This document shows positions 23,601 through 36,057 of a DNA stretch of 64,000 nucleotides, in pieces. The notes under the pieces are model-generated. The model was not told the DNA's origin, did no database searches, and worked only from the letters and a program-made list of their open reading frames with translations. This DNA comes from Nymphaea colorata. Lineage: Eukaryota > Streptophyta > Magnoliopsida > Nymphaeales > Nymphaeaceae. The stretch is from the NCBI RefSeq assembly GCF_008831285.2, contig NC_045147.1:21654981-21718980 (forward strand), in the 5' to 3' direction. Each line of letters starts with the position of its first letter. The stretch's first letter is position 1. Both the position numbers and the translations under genes were made by a program.

Positions 23601-25754
23601 GATCAGAAACAAAACAAAATGATTATATAATTACAGCAATTACACTTGCTCCTTATACAGTAACCAGAGGAGTTAGGACAGTGGGGCTGGCTTTGGCTGT
23701 CATGCAGGCTGCAGCAATGGCTCCCATCACCATGATCGGCACTCCATGTGCAGGTCAAGGGTAAAGAGTACAACTCGGAAGAGTTAGATCTGAGCTTTCT
23801 CATGAATTCATGAAAAAGGAAGAAGTTTGTATACTAAAAATGAATCGGATTTCTGGTGGTCCTACAGAGCTGACAGCTGCAGAAATTCATATTCTGATGA
23901 AACAGTAATCGAAGATATGTAGACTCAATAAAGGCATATGTACATACATATGTATAGATATTATATACTGCCAAGTGTGTATATACATACATTTGGCAGT
24001 ATTATCATATAGCTGAAGAGCGCATTACAATATGATTGTAGATACAGTGATTATCATCGTTCTTATTGTGTTGCAACAGCAAGTGGCCCTGTGGAAATTA
24101 AACTACGCAGAAACAGCAATGCATGGTTATATTCCTCATTGATGCTCACTAGTTGGCTAATATGGAGTTACATCTTTCGAAAGATCACCGACAAAACAAG
24201 GACAAATAATATTATAAAACGCTGGTGCCTTGAATTGGTGGGGAGCAGCAGGAGCAAGGATATATATATCTGGAGTCCCTCCACTTTACAGAACTGGCTT
24301 CAAATTGACTGCTCTCCCTAGCCAAGTTGCTCAAGAACCTTTTGATGGAGTTGCTACATTTCCTCCTTAAATTTGTTTGGCGAAAAAAGGAAAAGTAAAA
24401 ACAGAAATGGAAGCACAAAGATACTAAGCCTTGCCAAATGCCAGGCAGTTGCATGTTCGGCCCACGCACGCCCCTAGACCACCAGAAAAGGGGGGCGCAG
24501 GTTGCTGCAGTGGGAAGGGCAAACACGTGTTCGGCCCGAACACGCAACCAAGCCTCTTTCAAATGGACTATCTTAGGTGTCATGGTCATCTCTTGCCAAT
24601 CAACGGTGGAGCTAGAAATCCAAGTCGGAGCAAACAGACACTTTGAATTTCTGATAGAGGAAGCAGCTTACCGACAGATGCAGCTTGGGCATTTTTTAAA
24701 TTTCTTTAAATTCAAAAGTTGTGGAGAGAAAAGGCTGAATAGTAAGCCTTCAAACTAAAGAATGAGCAAAAGAACCGCAGATCAATAATGCTTTGTTCAT
24801 TTGCTTACAAATTCAGTGGCTTCAACCTGCTTTATGAAGGAAGGGAGCGGGTGGAGAGGAGCTCAAAGTTTCATCGGTAGCCGTATAGAAAGAAGGCTGA
24901 GGTCGAGCTTTCGTACCAGAAAGTAAAGCAGCAGAGTGTAGCAGAGTTGGTTGGTGAGAAGGGGAGCCATATAATTGATCACAGGCCACTGCTTTCCACC
25001 TCCCTCTATTCTACCGATAGCCAGTGAGTGAAATCTCTGTGGTGGTGAACTCGCTGCAATCATTGTCCGCATACATGTTACTCAAACCAGTACTCTTCCT
25101 GTTTCAAAGCCGTGTCCAAGGCTCCAAGCCTGAATTGAGTGCCGATCCACTCAAGTCAACAGTCCACTCATGAGCTCCCATGGGTGAAATGCAAGTAAAA
25201 ATTAATAGACCAGTAAATAAATATATACCCACTGCACGCCCTCTTCCTCTCTCTCTCCTTCTCTCTAGATAAGTAAATATATACCCATTACATGGCCTCT
25301 CTCTCTCTCTGCTTTTCTGTCTGCATATGAAAAGATGGAATTGAAGAAGAGGTAGAATTGGGACATGGAGTTGATTGGGTAGAAGTGTGTTGTTTCAGGA
25401 AGGCATTGAGGCCCAAGGTTTTGCAGAGAAGAGAGCTGAGAGGGTGGGAGAAAAGAGGGAAAGTGATGTTACGGTAGGGATGATGTCTGGACAATGGGTC
25501 GTATCCTGTGACCACCAAATCCGTGCTATAAAAACCCTTCATAAATTCTTGCAGCACCAACGTGATGGTTAAGCTATGTGGGCAGTGTCTACACACCTGT
25601 AATACCATACCAAGGGACCATTTGTCCTCTCTCTCTCTCTCTCTCTCTCAAATCAAATTGACCCCCCCTCATCTTGTCAAATTGCTCCTCGTTTTAACTA
25701 TTTCACCTCAAACTTGACCTCGCATATATCTTTATGTTGCTTTCACGGTAAATA

Positions 25755-25788
<34 letters not shown>

Positions 25789-25900
25789 AAGGGACAAACT
25801 GTACCAAGGAAATCCAGCAATCGATTACTCCACTCTTTAAAGAAAACCCACTTCCAGGCTCCACCATTCTTTTGCCTTTAATTCGACCCTACTACATCTC
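17700..25900. other. 8 kb without a recognisable protein gene
   Basis: I find no frame resembling a known protein. Visible features: GGATTCGGAT/GATCCAAA-rich stretches at about 18000-18180 and 21550-21930; CCCGACCCG-rich stretches at about 21360-21440 and 22140-22165; (AT)n runs at about 19290, 22699-22718 and 23295-23314; (CT)n runs at about 22964, 25250, 25295, 25629 and 25763; and a quasi-palindrome at 23950-24015. A few open frames occur, for example on the minus strand at 24863-25072, but without homology I can name. Confidence 0.5.
23950..24015. repeat. Imperfect palindrome built on ATACTGCCAA / TTGGCAGTAT
   Basis: The left arm, around TATACTGCCAAGTGT, is mirrored by ACATTTGGCAGTATTA about 20 bases on. 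Weaker pairing extends outward, so arms of about 30 bases surround a short AT-rich loop. It could be a small foldback element or simply extrude as a hairpin. No target duplication was identified. Confidence 0.45.
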
Positions 25901-25919
25901 TGTCTCTGTATCTCTATGG

Positions 25920-25927
25920 TATATAAG
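25920..25927 (+). promoter_or_regulatory. TATA box of the MIR164 transcription unit
   Basis: TATATAAG lies about 84 bases upstream of the mature miR164 sequence, on the same strand. It is preceded by a (CT)n-rich region typical of plant core promoters. Transcription would be expected to begin near 25950. Confidence 0.55.
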
Positions 25928-25984
25928 CATAATGCCTCCCGTTCTCTGCTGTGCCTCCTTTCTGTGCGCAGCATGCAGGCCTGC

Positions 25985-26110
25985 TAGGTGAGCTCTCTCA
26001 CGTTGGAGAAGCAGGGCACGTGCCAAGGCCCACCTTCTCCCCTTCAGGCCTCTCTCTTCTGTGTGGACTCTCGCACGTGCTCCCCTTCTCCAACATGGTG
26101 CCCTCTCCTC
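25985..26110 (+). ncRNA. MIR164: MIR164 microRNA precursor
   Basis: The 5' arm holds TGGAGAAGCAGGGCACGTGC at 26004-26023, matching miR164 over its first 20 bases; the 21st base is C. The 3' arm holds GCACGTGCTCCCCTTCTCCA at 26073-26092 followed by AC, the classic miR164 star. TGGAGAAG and GCACGTGC pair perfectly with the opposite arm. Between them are two mismatches and a G:U pair at positions 9-12, normal for plant duplexes. The loop is about 48 bases and itself partly paired (AAGGCC with GGCCTC). miR164 directs cleavage of NAC-domain mRNAs of the CUC and NAC1 group, shaping organ boundaries and lateral roots. No NAC target gene lies in this window. Precursor limits are estimated from the fold. 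Confidence 0.93.
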
Positions 26111-27159
26111 CACTCCCAACCTCCTCCTCTTCTCAGTGGCTTCCATGTCCCTTCCATGAGCAGCAGCATCGGCGGGAACCAGCGGAAAAGGTGAATCCGT
26201 CAATCTCGTTTTCTTTCTGCCAACTATTTTTCTAGGCAACTCAGCGAGATCTATGCCAAAGTGGTCATCGTGATCTGATTATGGCTCTCGTTGGTGGGTA
26301 ACTCAACATCCACTGACGTCTAGTGGAATTCTGTCGTTGTGTCTGTCATTACTTCAAAAGTCTAGATTTCAAAACAGAGGGCTGTGTGGACACCAAAATC
26401 TCCGCAGAACAGTGACCGTTTCATACTCGGAGCACGGAAACAGTGGCAGATGTCAAGACTTGGAAGCGGTCATTGCGATCTTGATGTCCGTTTTTGAGAA
26501 TTGAAGTAGGTCGTGCTTCGTCTGGTGCATAACATCTGTATTTCTGTGTCATTGTAGCGTTTCAGATGTCTGCTTCGTTCATGGCTGCATTTGCCTGAAA
26601 CCAGACAGCAAGTTTATGAACCCTTGGATCCCAGAGGTTCTAACATTTTCTATTCTCAAAAGAGGAAGCCAGATCTATTGGCCTGGTCATTCGGGTTCTG
26701 GTTCCACTACATGCATAAAGAAAGCCTGATTATTTGAATTCTTTCCCTTTCAAGAAACTTGACTGCTGGAGTTTCCTTACAACATGTAGAAGAGAACAAA
26801 GATATATTGAGATCTTTCCGGTTCAAGAACTTGGTCATAGTTTCATATGATGTCAGCCATGTTCCTCAAGGAGGCTTCTTTGTCCATTTAAAGAGTGGTT
26901 ATGATCTCACTTTCTCAGGTGTAAGATGGATGTGCTTTGCGCAAGCATTCCCACTAACAAGCTAAGAGGTCGGGGATGTCTAGATGTCCTTCGTCCTCCT
27001 CCCTTCCTCCCTTCTTTTCTTCTCTTTCTTTGCTTTTCTTTTCTGTCCATTACTTTTACTTTACCCAGTTTATACATGTCACTGTTTCATAGATTTAATA
27101 GCTTTAAGGAGGATCCACATACACCCCATTAAGGAGGTTCGAGGTTCTGGGAATTTGAG

Positions 27160-27194
<35 letters not shown>

Positions 27195-29661
27195 AAAGAG
27201 AGAGAGAGAGATGGTAATGACGCAACATGGTGCCGTTTTTGCATCATCCCATTACGGCGGCACGTGTAGCGTGTTCGTGCGGAAGGCCTCCCTCTAGCGA
27301 AGGGTGACATAAGCGCAAGAGCACACAAAAATGTACAGAGAGAGAGAGAGAGAGAGAGCATAACAACAAAATAGTGGAGCTCACTGTCACATGGCTTGGT
27401 TAAGTTCCACACCGACACTGGTGACCCCAAACGTCGGCACCAAGTTATTCTAATTCAAGTTTGGGAACAATTTGGAATCGATGTATGTATGTTTTCTGTT
27501 TGGAATGAAACTGCACTTGTTTAATTTGCCTTGCTTATGGTCATCTTCCTCATCTGTTTCAAATACTATGCAGCAAAAAGGCCGAGTTTTAAGAAGAATT
27601 CATTGTTGATTCTTTACATATAACCGACTTTGTGTTCTTCCCTTGATACAATAAATTAATTTGATTGATCTTATATAGGAGAGCCTGAGAATGACATCAA
27701 GCGGAAGGAATATCATTAGTCCAGTGTCGGTAGTAGGGATGCGACCGTTGCTTATATCTTAGATCCAACCGTATGTAGACATCACGAGTTCAGAAACCGA
27801 CTGGAGTTTTTTGAGAAAGCATGAGATCATGTGGCTAAATTGTAAGGGGGTTTCTTCGTGCTCTGTTTCAGAAAAGAAAAAAAAAAATTCCATCAGAATA
27901 GCTTATTTTAGATTATTATATATAAACTATCACGATCACATTTTGGTAGATGCCAGAATGGTGATTATTGGTTTGGGAAACTTTTTCCTAAAACATTTTT
28001 TTCGAGCTGCATACTGACAAAGTTGGCATTAAATATTGTCCCATTTTCTCTTTCCGTTTTTTGCCCGTTGGTTCTTCCTCTCGTATCCAAAGAGAGATCT
28101 TCTTCCTTTTAGGAGATGCACATGATCAGAATTTGAGTGATTTCTTATAAGACAAGCTCCAGCAGCAGTAGGACCACTGTCAAATGCCTTTGTCCCTTTA
28201 CTTTTCCTTTTCCTGAGCCTCTTTTTTACCGATGGACTGAAAAAAAAGTAAAGTGGTCTTGCAGAGAGAAAGAGAGGGAATTGAATAAGGTGCAGGTAGT
28301 GGCAGGCACAGGAAGGGTTCTGGCCTTCTGGGGAACCAGAAAACACGAAAAGGCGTCGAGGGATTGGTCTGGCTTTTCCGAGCACACTACGCTGTGTGAA
28401 CTCCCCCTTTCTGCTGCTTCATCATCTTCTTCTTCTCGTCCTCGTGGGAGGAGCGATGGTGGCAGGCTTAGTACTTGGTGCAGACGTCACCAGAATCTAC
28501 AGCAGCAGAGCTTGTGGCCCTTTCCCCCACATGGGCATGTCAGTAGGATTGGATTTTTTGCAAATTTGGGGCAGACCCAAAATCCTATTGTCCGGATCGG
28601 GATTTAACAGGAATAGGACACGATTTATTGCTGTAGCCTGCTTGGAGAGTGGGTTGCGTATGAACTCAGTAGGTTCGATCCATATAGATGGTGGGCTTTC
28701 TTGTTACTACTGATGGAATTACATAAAAGTGTAAAAAGCATTTTTATTTTTATTTTTATTTTTGCTATTAGTCTGTGGCATCCAATCCAATGTTCGTGTG
28801 GATATTCCACCTCCGCCTGCGCGCACAGCAGTCTAATCGATTCTTTCCAACACTAAAACGCCGTGCGCGGTACTGAACTTTTAGGTTTATTTTCTTTAAC
28901 AGCTGAGTTTTCAGGTGCGATCTTCATGGTTTGTTTTAAGGTCCCTCAATTATGATTTTACCACAAGGACGCACACGTAGAAGGGTCTCGCAACCAGTGG
29001 CTTACGACTTCAAATTTTAAAACTGAACATCTATAATTAATAGAGAACGATGCAACAATCATCCAAATGAAAGGTCAATATTAAATACATCCACGGGTTT
29101 AATTTCTGAAATATATCCATTTCATAAGTCTCCATAAACAGACAAGAATTCTAGATGTAAGTATTAAAAAACATGAAAGTATTAAAAAACATGATCTTTC
29201 GAATTTTAGATCAAATTTTACATAACAGCAAGCCTAAGCTTTTTGGTTTATAAACACATAATCATCTGATCTCAACCTGAAAACTCATTACTTAATGTTA
29301 TCCTAGTATCTGGATATGCAATATCCATTTATAGAGTTGAATTTCTGACAAGCAAATAGAGTGGGGAATTGAACTGCCCAGACAACCAGATGAAAGAGGA
29401 TCATTCCATTATCAGCTCTCTCTCTCCCTCCAGAGTGCACGGGATGGCATGCCAACTTGAGGAGAGAAGTAAGATCTTTGGCGCAGGTGCTTTGCAAAGA
29501 TTTCCAACACAGACTATGAAAACCAATTAATTATATCTTACACGAATAATATACAAACATCATAGTAGTTGAAATTCAATTTACAATGTGATTTACCACT
29601 TGAATGTGAACGATAAGAATGTTGATCTAAAGGAGGGTAGGACCCCATATGATGGCATCTT
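26111..29661. other. Intergenic DNA with GA/CT microsatellites
   Basis: No protein gene recognised. At about 27163-27210 a (CT)n tract runs directly into a (GA)n tract, giving a self-complementary hairpin, and another (GA)n run is at about 27340-27358. A TTTTTA repeat occurs near 28740-28763. The right end probably carries the 3' UTR of the O-fucosyltransferase gene. Confidence 0.45.
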
Positions 29662-32600
29662 TCACTCCAAATCTGCAATGAAATTTGGTCGCCTACCTTG
29701 ACAAAGATATTCATCACAAACTGAAGCCGATCGCCAATCTTTTCTTAGCCGGAGTATGTCCTCAGTAAATGTTGATCCGGATGCACCAATGAACACAGAG
29801 GACATCGCACAGATCGTCTTGTCTAACATGGCTTCAACCTTCAGAAAAATAAATAATCACCTCTCAGAAAGCTGAATATTAAGAAGTATGCACCCTCACG
29901 GCAATGAGTTGTCTCCAGATCAAAGACCAAAGTTCATTTACATACAATAAGAATTACCACTTTGCCATGTCGAGGATACGGTAAGACAAATTTGAACTAC
30001 TAATTTATTTTTAGATTCTTTTTTAAGTTCTTTTATAATATGCTGAAATCATGCATAAACGTATGAAAAGAAATAAAACTCATTTCTGGTTACAACCATT
30101 TTAACTTTCGTATCATGACACCTTGTAACTTTGTCCAGAGACAACTTTGCCATTTGTCAAGAAAAGGTTAATTCTACATCATTAAATTTAACCTCAAACA
30201 ACAATTTGAAATGCTTAGCTGAAACATAGGAATTAATTTTGTAAAGAGGAATTTATGAAGCTCTATGGTGGGACCGATTGCATGTCAATTGTCAATTGCT
30301 CAAAAAGTAGGGATGGTATTTGGAGAAGTCCTAAATATGCAGAACGGTGGATACTAACTAGACATTTGTCATCCCTAACCTGCCTTTAATGCAAAGAAAA
30401 TACTTAAGTGGCACTATAACAGAAACCATTTTCACATGCATGCTGCACACACACATGCATGTCAAGCCCCATTTTCCAATCATGAATTCCTAGGCCAAAG
30501 CATTTACAACCATTGTATTTAGTTACATCCTAGACGCAAATAGGTTTCCTCTAGTAAGTCCTATCACCTATGTGACTTTATGATGTGTAAAGATTGCTGG
30601 TTTTCAATAGTTTGAAAAACAAACGGCCTACCAATTACACCAAAAAATTTCACTATTTGGGTGCAATTTTTGCAAAAACACGATAGACACATATTATGCA
30701 ATGTTATCCGTATTGTATAAGTCGAAGAAACCTATACGATACATCATCGATACGCGATACGCGTGCGTATCATACGTGTATCGCATGTATCGTGCAATAC
30801 AGGAGCCGTATCGCACGACACGGGGAAAAATAAAAAACAAGAGCCCGACGGCCCCTTTTTTGTGTGTTCTTTAAAACCGACGCTCCTCTCTCTCTCTTTT
30901 CTTGTTTGTAAACACTACAAGAGATGTGGGAGGGAGAGATTTTCTCCATTTGCATCAAGCTTTGCTGGTGAAGAAGCTTTCATTCTCGTTGTGACGAGCA
31001 TTATTGTTGAATCATGAAAGATGATAACTATGTCTATATGTTTTCAGTCTTGACTTTTGAACTAATGAATTGTGATGTAATCAAATTCTCTTCGGTTGCT
31101 TATTATGTTATTTTGATTTTTGAATGTATTGTTCATACTTCATATACATGAATGTTCCTTTAAATACATTTTTCTTGATTTTTTCTGATTTTTGCTTGTT
31201 TTTTCGGAATTTTTTAGAATTTTTCTGATTTTTTTCTATTTTTTATAATTTGTTAATATTTTTTAACAATTAAAAAATTAATTTTACGATACGTTACGAT
31301 ACGGCGTATAGGTCGGCCCGACCGATGCGTGATACGCGACGCCAGTGATAACATTGCTATTATGCATAAAAAGGACAAAGAATGAAATCAACATCTAGAG
31401 AAGATTCAGCATAGCAAGCATAAAGTAGGCAGAGCATACATGTCATGCTCCAAGCTTTCCAAATCACAAATTTAAAAATAGATGATCAAAGCAGTTACAA
31501 CTGTGCAATTACATCCAAGAAGCAAGTAGGTTTTATCAACAGTCAACTGTGCGTGAAAAGGACATGGCTGTTTCCTTATGTAAGAAAATCAGTATATAGA
31601 GAAAATTCAACAAAGGAAGCATAAATTAGACAAAGCATACAATGTAATGCTCCAATTTTCCAGATCGAAAATTGAGAAAAAGTTGATGAAAGCAATTACA
31701 TGTGTTGTCTGAAATTACATCCAAGAAGCAAATAGTATCAGGGTTGAAAACCGCTTCAGCCAAAATGGCCAAAATAATGGACCAGATTCTCAATTCCTGA
31801 TAAACTTTTTTCAGGGGATTTGAATCTACGATGGTGGCAGAATAGCTCTTGGAGCACACCACAAACTGAATCATCTATAATGGATCAAGAAAATGCATGC
31901 AATGGTAAAAAAATGAGGGGACGGAAAAAGAACTAGATAGAAGTCAACATAAGAATTTTGCATCAAGCAATTCAACAATCATCTAACAAACATCTGAAAG
32001 AGTTTTAAACTCTAGTGTACTGAAAGTTTTTAAGGTAGGTAATGCGTGAAACATATGAACATAACTTAATTTTGCTCTGCTCATGCACGTGAGAGTGTGT
32101 ATATATATATATATATATGGAGAGAGAGAGAGAGATACCTGGTCATCAGAGCCAAGGTGGTTCCGGTATAGTAAGGCATCCCATTTCTCAACTGAAGTGT
32201 GAGAAGGCCTTTTAACCAAGGGCACGACATTGCCATCAAGGACTATTAGAGATTGTAGCAGATTAGTTTCACTTTCAGCTGCATCAGTGGAAAGGTAAAT
32301 GACCGGAGCATTTGTCTTCTCAACGTTTTGAAGAATACACTTCGCTGCCTGAGGGATGGGAAAGAAGCAACTCTCCTTTTTTGCATTGCTGAAAATTTTA
32401 CTGAACCGTTAGCAACAATATGGAGGGAAAATGACATAAAGTGCATGTGTCACATCTAAAAATTTAAAGACTTCGATTAGGGAGCAGAAAACAATACTTC
32501 CCAAATGTAACTGAAGAAAGAGTTTTGTGGGATTGTATGCGTATATGTGCATGTGATGTGCTCTTTAGGCAAATGAGAGATATTCTCAGGCCCAATGATA

Positions 32601-34983
32601 ACCAGCTCGATGAAAACAAATGCAGGAGGATCACAGAGTCTAAGCAGGACTTAACATAAAAAAACAATATGGGATTGATCCAAAGAATCAAAGCTAACAG
32701 CAAGGAATTAACATGGGTATACACATTTAAATATGATTTAAATAGGACAAGCAAAAAGAAACTGTAAAAATCACAGGGCACTTGCTGGATCAGTTTTTTG
32801 AATAGGAAAAGCAAAAAAGAGCACAATATTTCCAAATGCTGCCTATATTTGTTCCTGTATTTTAATTTTCTCCATTTGATTCTCCACCTTTACACGAGCA
32901 GAGTGGATATCACTAGGTAGTTAAAGTTTTAAATTTTTAACTTTGACATCTGTGTTTTAATGTTTTAGTGAATTTACTGCAGTCCTACGCCTATCACAAA
33001 AAGAATTCAAGAAATAAGTGGACAAATACCTGTAAAAGACAAAAAATATGCCGCAGAAAAAATTAAGGGCAAATTAGCCACAATCAACAGGAAATGATTA
33101 GGGAGGCTCCTTTAGTCATGAAAGAGCCCTCAACTTCGATCAGTCTCAAGGCAAAAAAAAAAATGTTATGAGAGGTGAAGTTGTCTTGGATAATTTCAAG
33201 AACACAACCTTTACATGAAGTAAAGCAAATGTTAACCAGGCCATCAAACATCCCCTCAACGACGCCGTCATCTTTATCCCGTTGACCTTCAGATTTTCTC
33301 CCGCCCCCCCAAGGAACACCCACATATGCATTTACATGCACAAACAGTTGTGCATTAAGAAAGCAACGTTAACTTACGGTTCCATACGTAAATCATATCA
33401 TAAGATGGATATTAGGGCATACGAGATATCAAATAAATGTCCGTTTTCTGGAGACCTCTTGCCGTCATTTTTAGTCATTTGACACACAAGCAGGATTGGC
33501 AGCTATCTTTCCAAAGCCATGATAGATGTGACATACTGGGTATCCTCGAGTTGTAGTGAATTCGTTATCGACTCAAAAAGTTAAATTATACGAGCACATA
33601 AAGTCATATACTAAGACCGAGAATCCTCCTGTGACTGAGAAAAACAAGAAAAACCAAAAGAAAAAGAAGACAGGGACAGATATCTTACCAGAACTTCAAA
33701 AATCCGTGGCGCCTAAAATGCAAAGCTATGAAATTCTCTCCCAGGAAAGTCTGTATGAATCTCTGTGCAGTGAGAATAATCAGACGATTTGGCTGTATGA
33801 CGCTCTTACATTTATGCTTGATGGGTCCTCCCGTTTGCATGACCCATTCTTCCTCTACCTTCGCGTAGAACAAGTCGCCAACTGCAAGAACTTCATCTGC
33901 ACACGAAAACTTCCCTACAATATCATCAGCTCGACGATTCTCCTCCGAATCTTTAGGCCATGCTGCCGTCGGCTTGCCCATAGAAATGCCTACTCTTTCC
34001 AGTTTCTTTATATGATCTTCATCCATATAACAAGGCGGATTTGAGATGTAACAGATAAACCTATCTATATGCAATCGACCCTTTCTCTTCTCCGCAAATT
34101 CTTCAAACGTCAATACAACCTTCCCACCGAAGCAGTCATTTATATGATTGATATCCAAAACCCTCTCGTATTGATAATCGATTTTAGAGCTTGGGAAGAC
34201 CAATGTCCTGCCAAGAAGAGCTGCAAAGAACATGTGTTTCTCTAAGCAAATTAAATGGTTCGACATCTGTCCTGATATGCAGATCGCTAAAAGAAACTTC
34301 TTAGGGTCTGGTTTCCATTCAATCGTCTTTAAGTTCGCCGGATAATCTACTTTTCTGCATCTATTAATCATGTTCCCCCCATTGACGTCAAAATCAGGGG
34401 AAGCATACTCGAGGAACTCAGATTCGTTCCCACTTACATGAGAAGATAGCAATGTGTGTTGAATTTCTTCATTTATCCTAATTTGGCTAAGCAATTCAGA
34501 TCTGAGATCATCCATCAAGATCGAGGGCTCATGCACCTTACTCTTAGCGGAGTCACTCACATTTGCAGTGGAATTGGAACTGGAGAGATGCGAAGCATTT
34601 GATGCCAGCGAATTTACTGAAGTAAGATTCCATAGCCGTGCAAACCCCAGTTTCTGCTGCCTTAACAAGTAGAGGGCCTTCAACTCCGATTCCCGCATCC
34701 GATCCGCAGCCGAATAAGGAGCGCTCTTGAAACTCAAAGAAGGGAAATCTCCAACCAACTTGCTGGAGCCTAATGAGAAAAAAACGACGACGAGGATGAC
34801 GGGAACAAAGATTGCCACGAGGTACCACTTGTTGATCGTTCGGAACGGCCGGAATCTCGGTACTCTCCGAACTTCCTCGCCGATCTCGAAGTTCGACCGC
34901 TGGATCTTCCTCACTTCCTCTTGTGGCCGTTCAATCAGCCGGTGCCGGTCGTCCTCCCCATCAGAATCCCCCTCCATCATCAT
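29662..34983 (-). CDS. O-fucosyltransferase family protein
   Basis: Type II membrane protein of the plant O-fucosyltransferase (GT106/PF10250-like) family, expected in the Golgi. Three exons, 33689-34983, 32139-32388 and 29662-29838, join in frame to 573 residues. Residues 53-71 form one membrane anchor after a cytosolic N terminus (MMMEGDSDGEDD). The catalytic part shows CISGQMSNHLICLEKHMFFA and LGRTLVFPSSKIDYQYERV. The Arg-containing motif ALHFRRHGFLKFCNAKK is split across the first intron. It then shows YLSTDAAESETNLL, VPLVKRPSHTSVEKWDALL and a last exon with SSVFIGASGSTFTEDILRLR. Length and motif order fit an intact member. The acceptor substrate cannot be told from sequence. The second intron is 2.3 kb and holds a Mutator-like insertion; the donor of exon 2 runs straight into (CT)n and (AT)n repeats. 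Confidence 0.9.
30698..31357. mobile_element. Mutator-like/MITE-type insertion in the O-fucosyltransferase intron (about 660 bp)
   Basis: The ends are an inverted pair, GCAATGTTATCC at the left and GCAATGTTATCA in reverse complement at the right. TATTAT flanks both sides directly and the match extends to TATTATGCA if the shared GCA is counted, so the target duplication is 6-9 bp. Just inside both ends lie dense GATACG/CGTATC words, and the centre is T-rich. There is no transposase. The Mutator assignment rests on the possible 9-bp duplication and is tentative. Confidence 0.6.
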
Positions 34984-36057
34984 TTCCTGAAAGAACGTAG
35001 ACCTGGATCTGATGTCTTATACAAGGGAAAAGAATGGTGTCAACAAATGAGATAACGAGACCTAGGGTTTGCGCAGGGAGGACGCCATGGGTGAGCTTGA
35101 AGAACTACAAAGGAATGAGATGAGAATTGAGAAGTACGCACAGTCCAGTTGCGTCACTTCAGTGCCCTTCATGTGTGGTTGAAGGAAAGCGTCGCTCCAA
35201 CTCCTTATTTATAGGCAACGGGACTCGGCTAGTACCCCCACGACGTGAATCGAAAATCTCACCGATACGGAAAATAGATCGATTTCGCTCAAAGCGAATT
35301 GGCACAAACAGGAAATGAGTCAGCCTAATCAGATCCAACGAAATCACAGCATTATCTCTACCTTCCTTGTGTTAATTTTTAACAAATCCTTTGGATTTGT
35401 TCACGTTTTGTATTCTGATCCAATATTATCCACACCGGTATTCAAAGGAAATGAAAATTAAGAATCGGCTTTCGTGCAGTATCAAATTGCTTGTTACGTT
35501 GTCAAAATAATGATTACAAATTTACTCATACGAAAAATTTAGTCTCGTATTAGAGTTTTTGGGAAATGTTCAAAATGCTAAGCATAGCTAGTCACGCCCC
35601 TTGACTTGAAGAAGGCACTTCACCTGTTCTTTTCGATTTCTGCAGGTACTACTTTCTTAGATCTTAAAGGGTGGGATCTCAATATTCAAGTTGATAATCA
35701 AGTTGAAGGGTGTAATAATGTACCACACCTAGGTCTCTTATGTGGGTACTACTTTCTTAAATTATAAAGGGTGAGATCTCAATACTCAAAGGGTGTAATA
35801 ATGTACCATACCCAGATCTTGATGCAGCATCTGAAGAAGGAGGAATTGGAGGGATATGTGCATTCAAAAGAACAAGGACATTGAAATCTACAATGATTAT
35901 GATCGGTTTTTCTTTCTTGCAAACAAGTGGAGAAACATAAAAGGTGTACACGAAAGTACTAGACATGATCTGTGACTGTATGTTTCTACAGCATTCACGT
36001 CCTACATCGATCTATATGCATTCCAAGTCTGAATCATCCATGAAACAGTAGAACAAC
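34984..36057. other. Spacer between the O-fucosyltransferase promoter and the KCS 3' end
   Basis: Left part is presumed promoter and leader of the O-fucosyltransferase gene, read leftward. At about 35641-35820 a stretch containing GGTACTACTTTCTTA, AAAGGGTG and GATCTCAATA occurs twice, about 100 bp apart, a small tandem duplication. No gene is seen. Confidence 0.5.

Noticed and set aside
23603-23803. Frames near 23.7 kb with hydrophobic text (VPIMVMGAIAAACMTAKASP) as a small secreted or anchored peptide
   Set aside because: The frame has stops on both sides close by, no start codon in a suitable place and no recognisable partner exon.
25892-26239. Open frames on both strands around 26 kb as protein genes
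   Set aside because: The region is the MIR164 hairpin. The two-sided open frames are a by-product of its inverted arms and GC content.
27163-27210. (CT)n running into (GA)n as a microRNA-like hairpin
   Set aside because: The foldback is made only of simple repeat, with no distinct miRNA/star pair.
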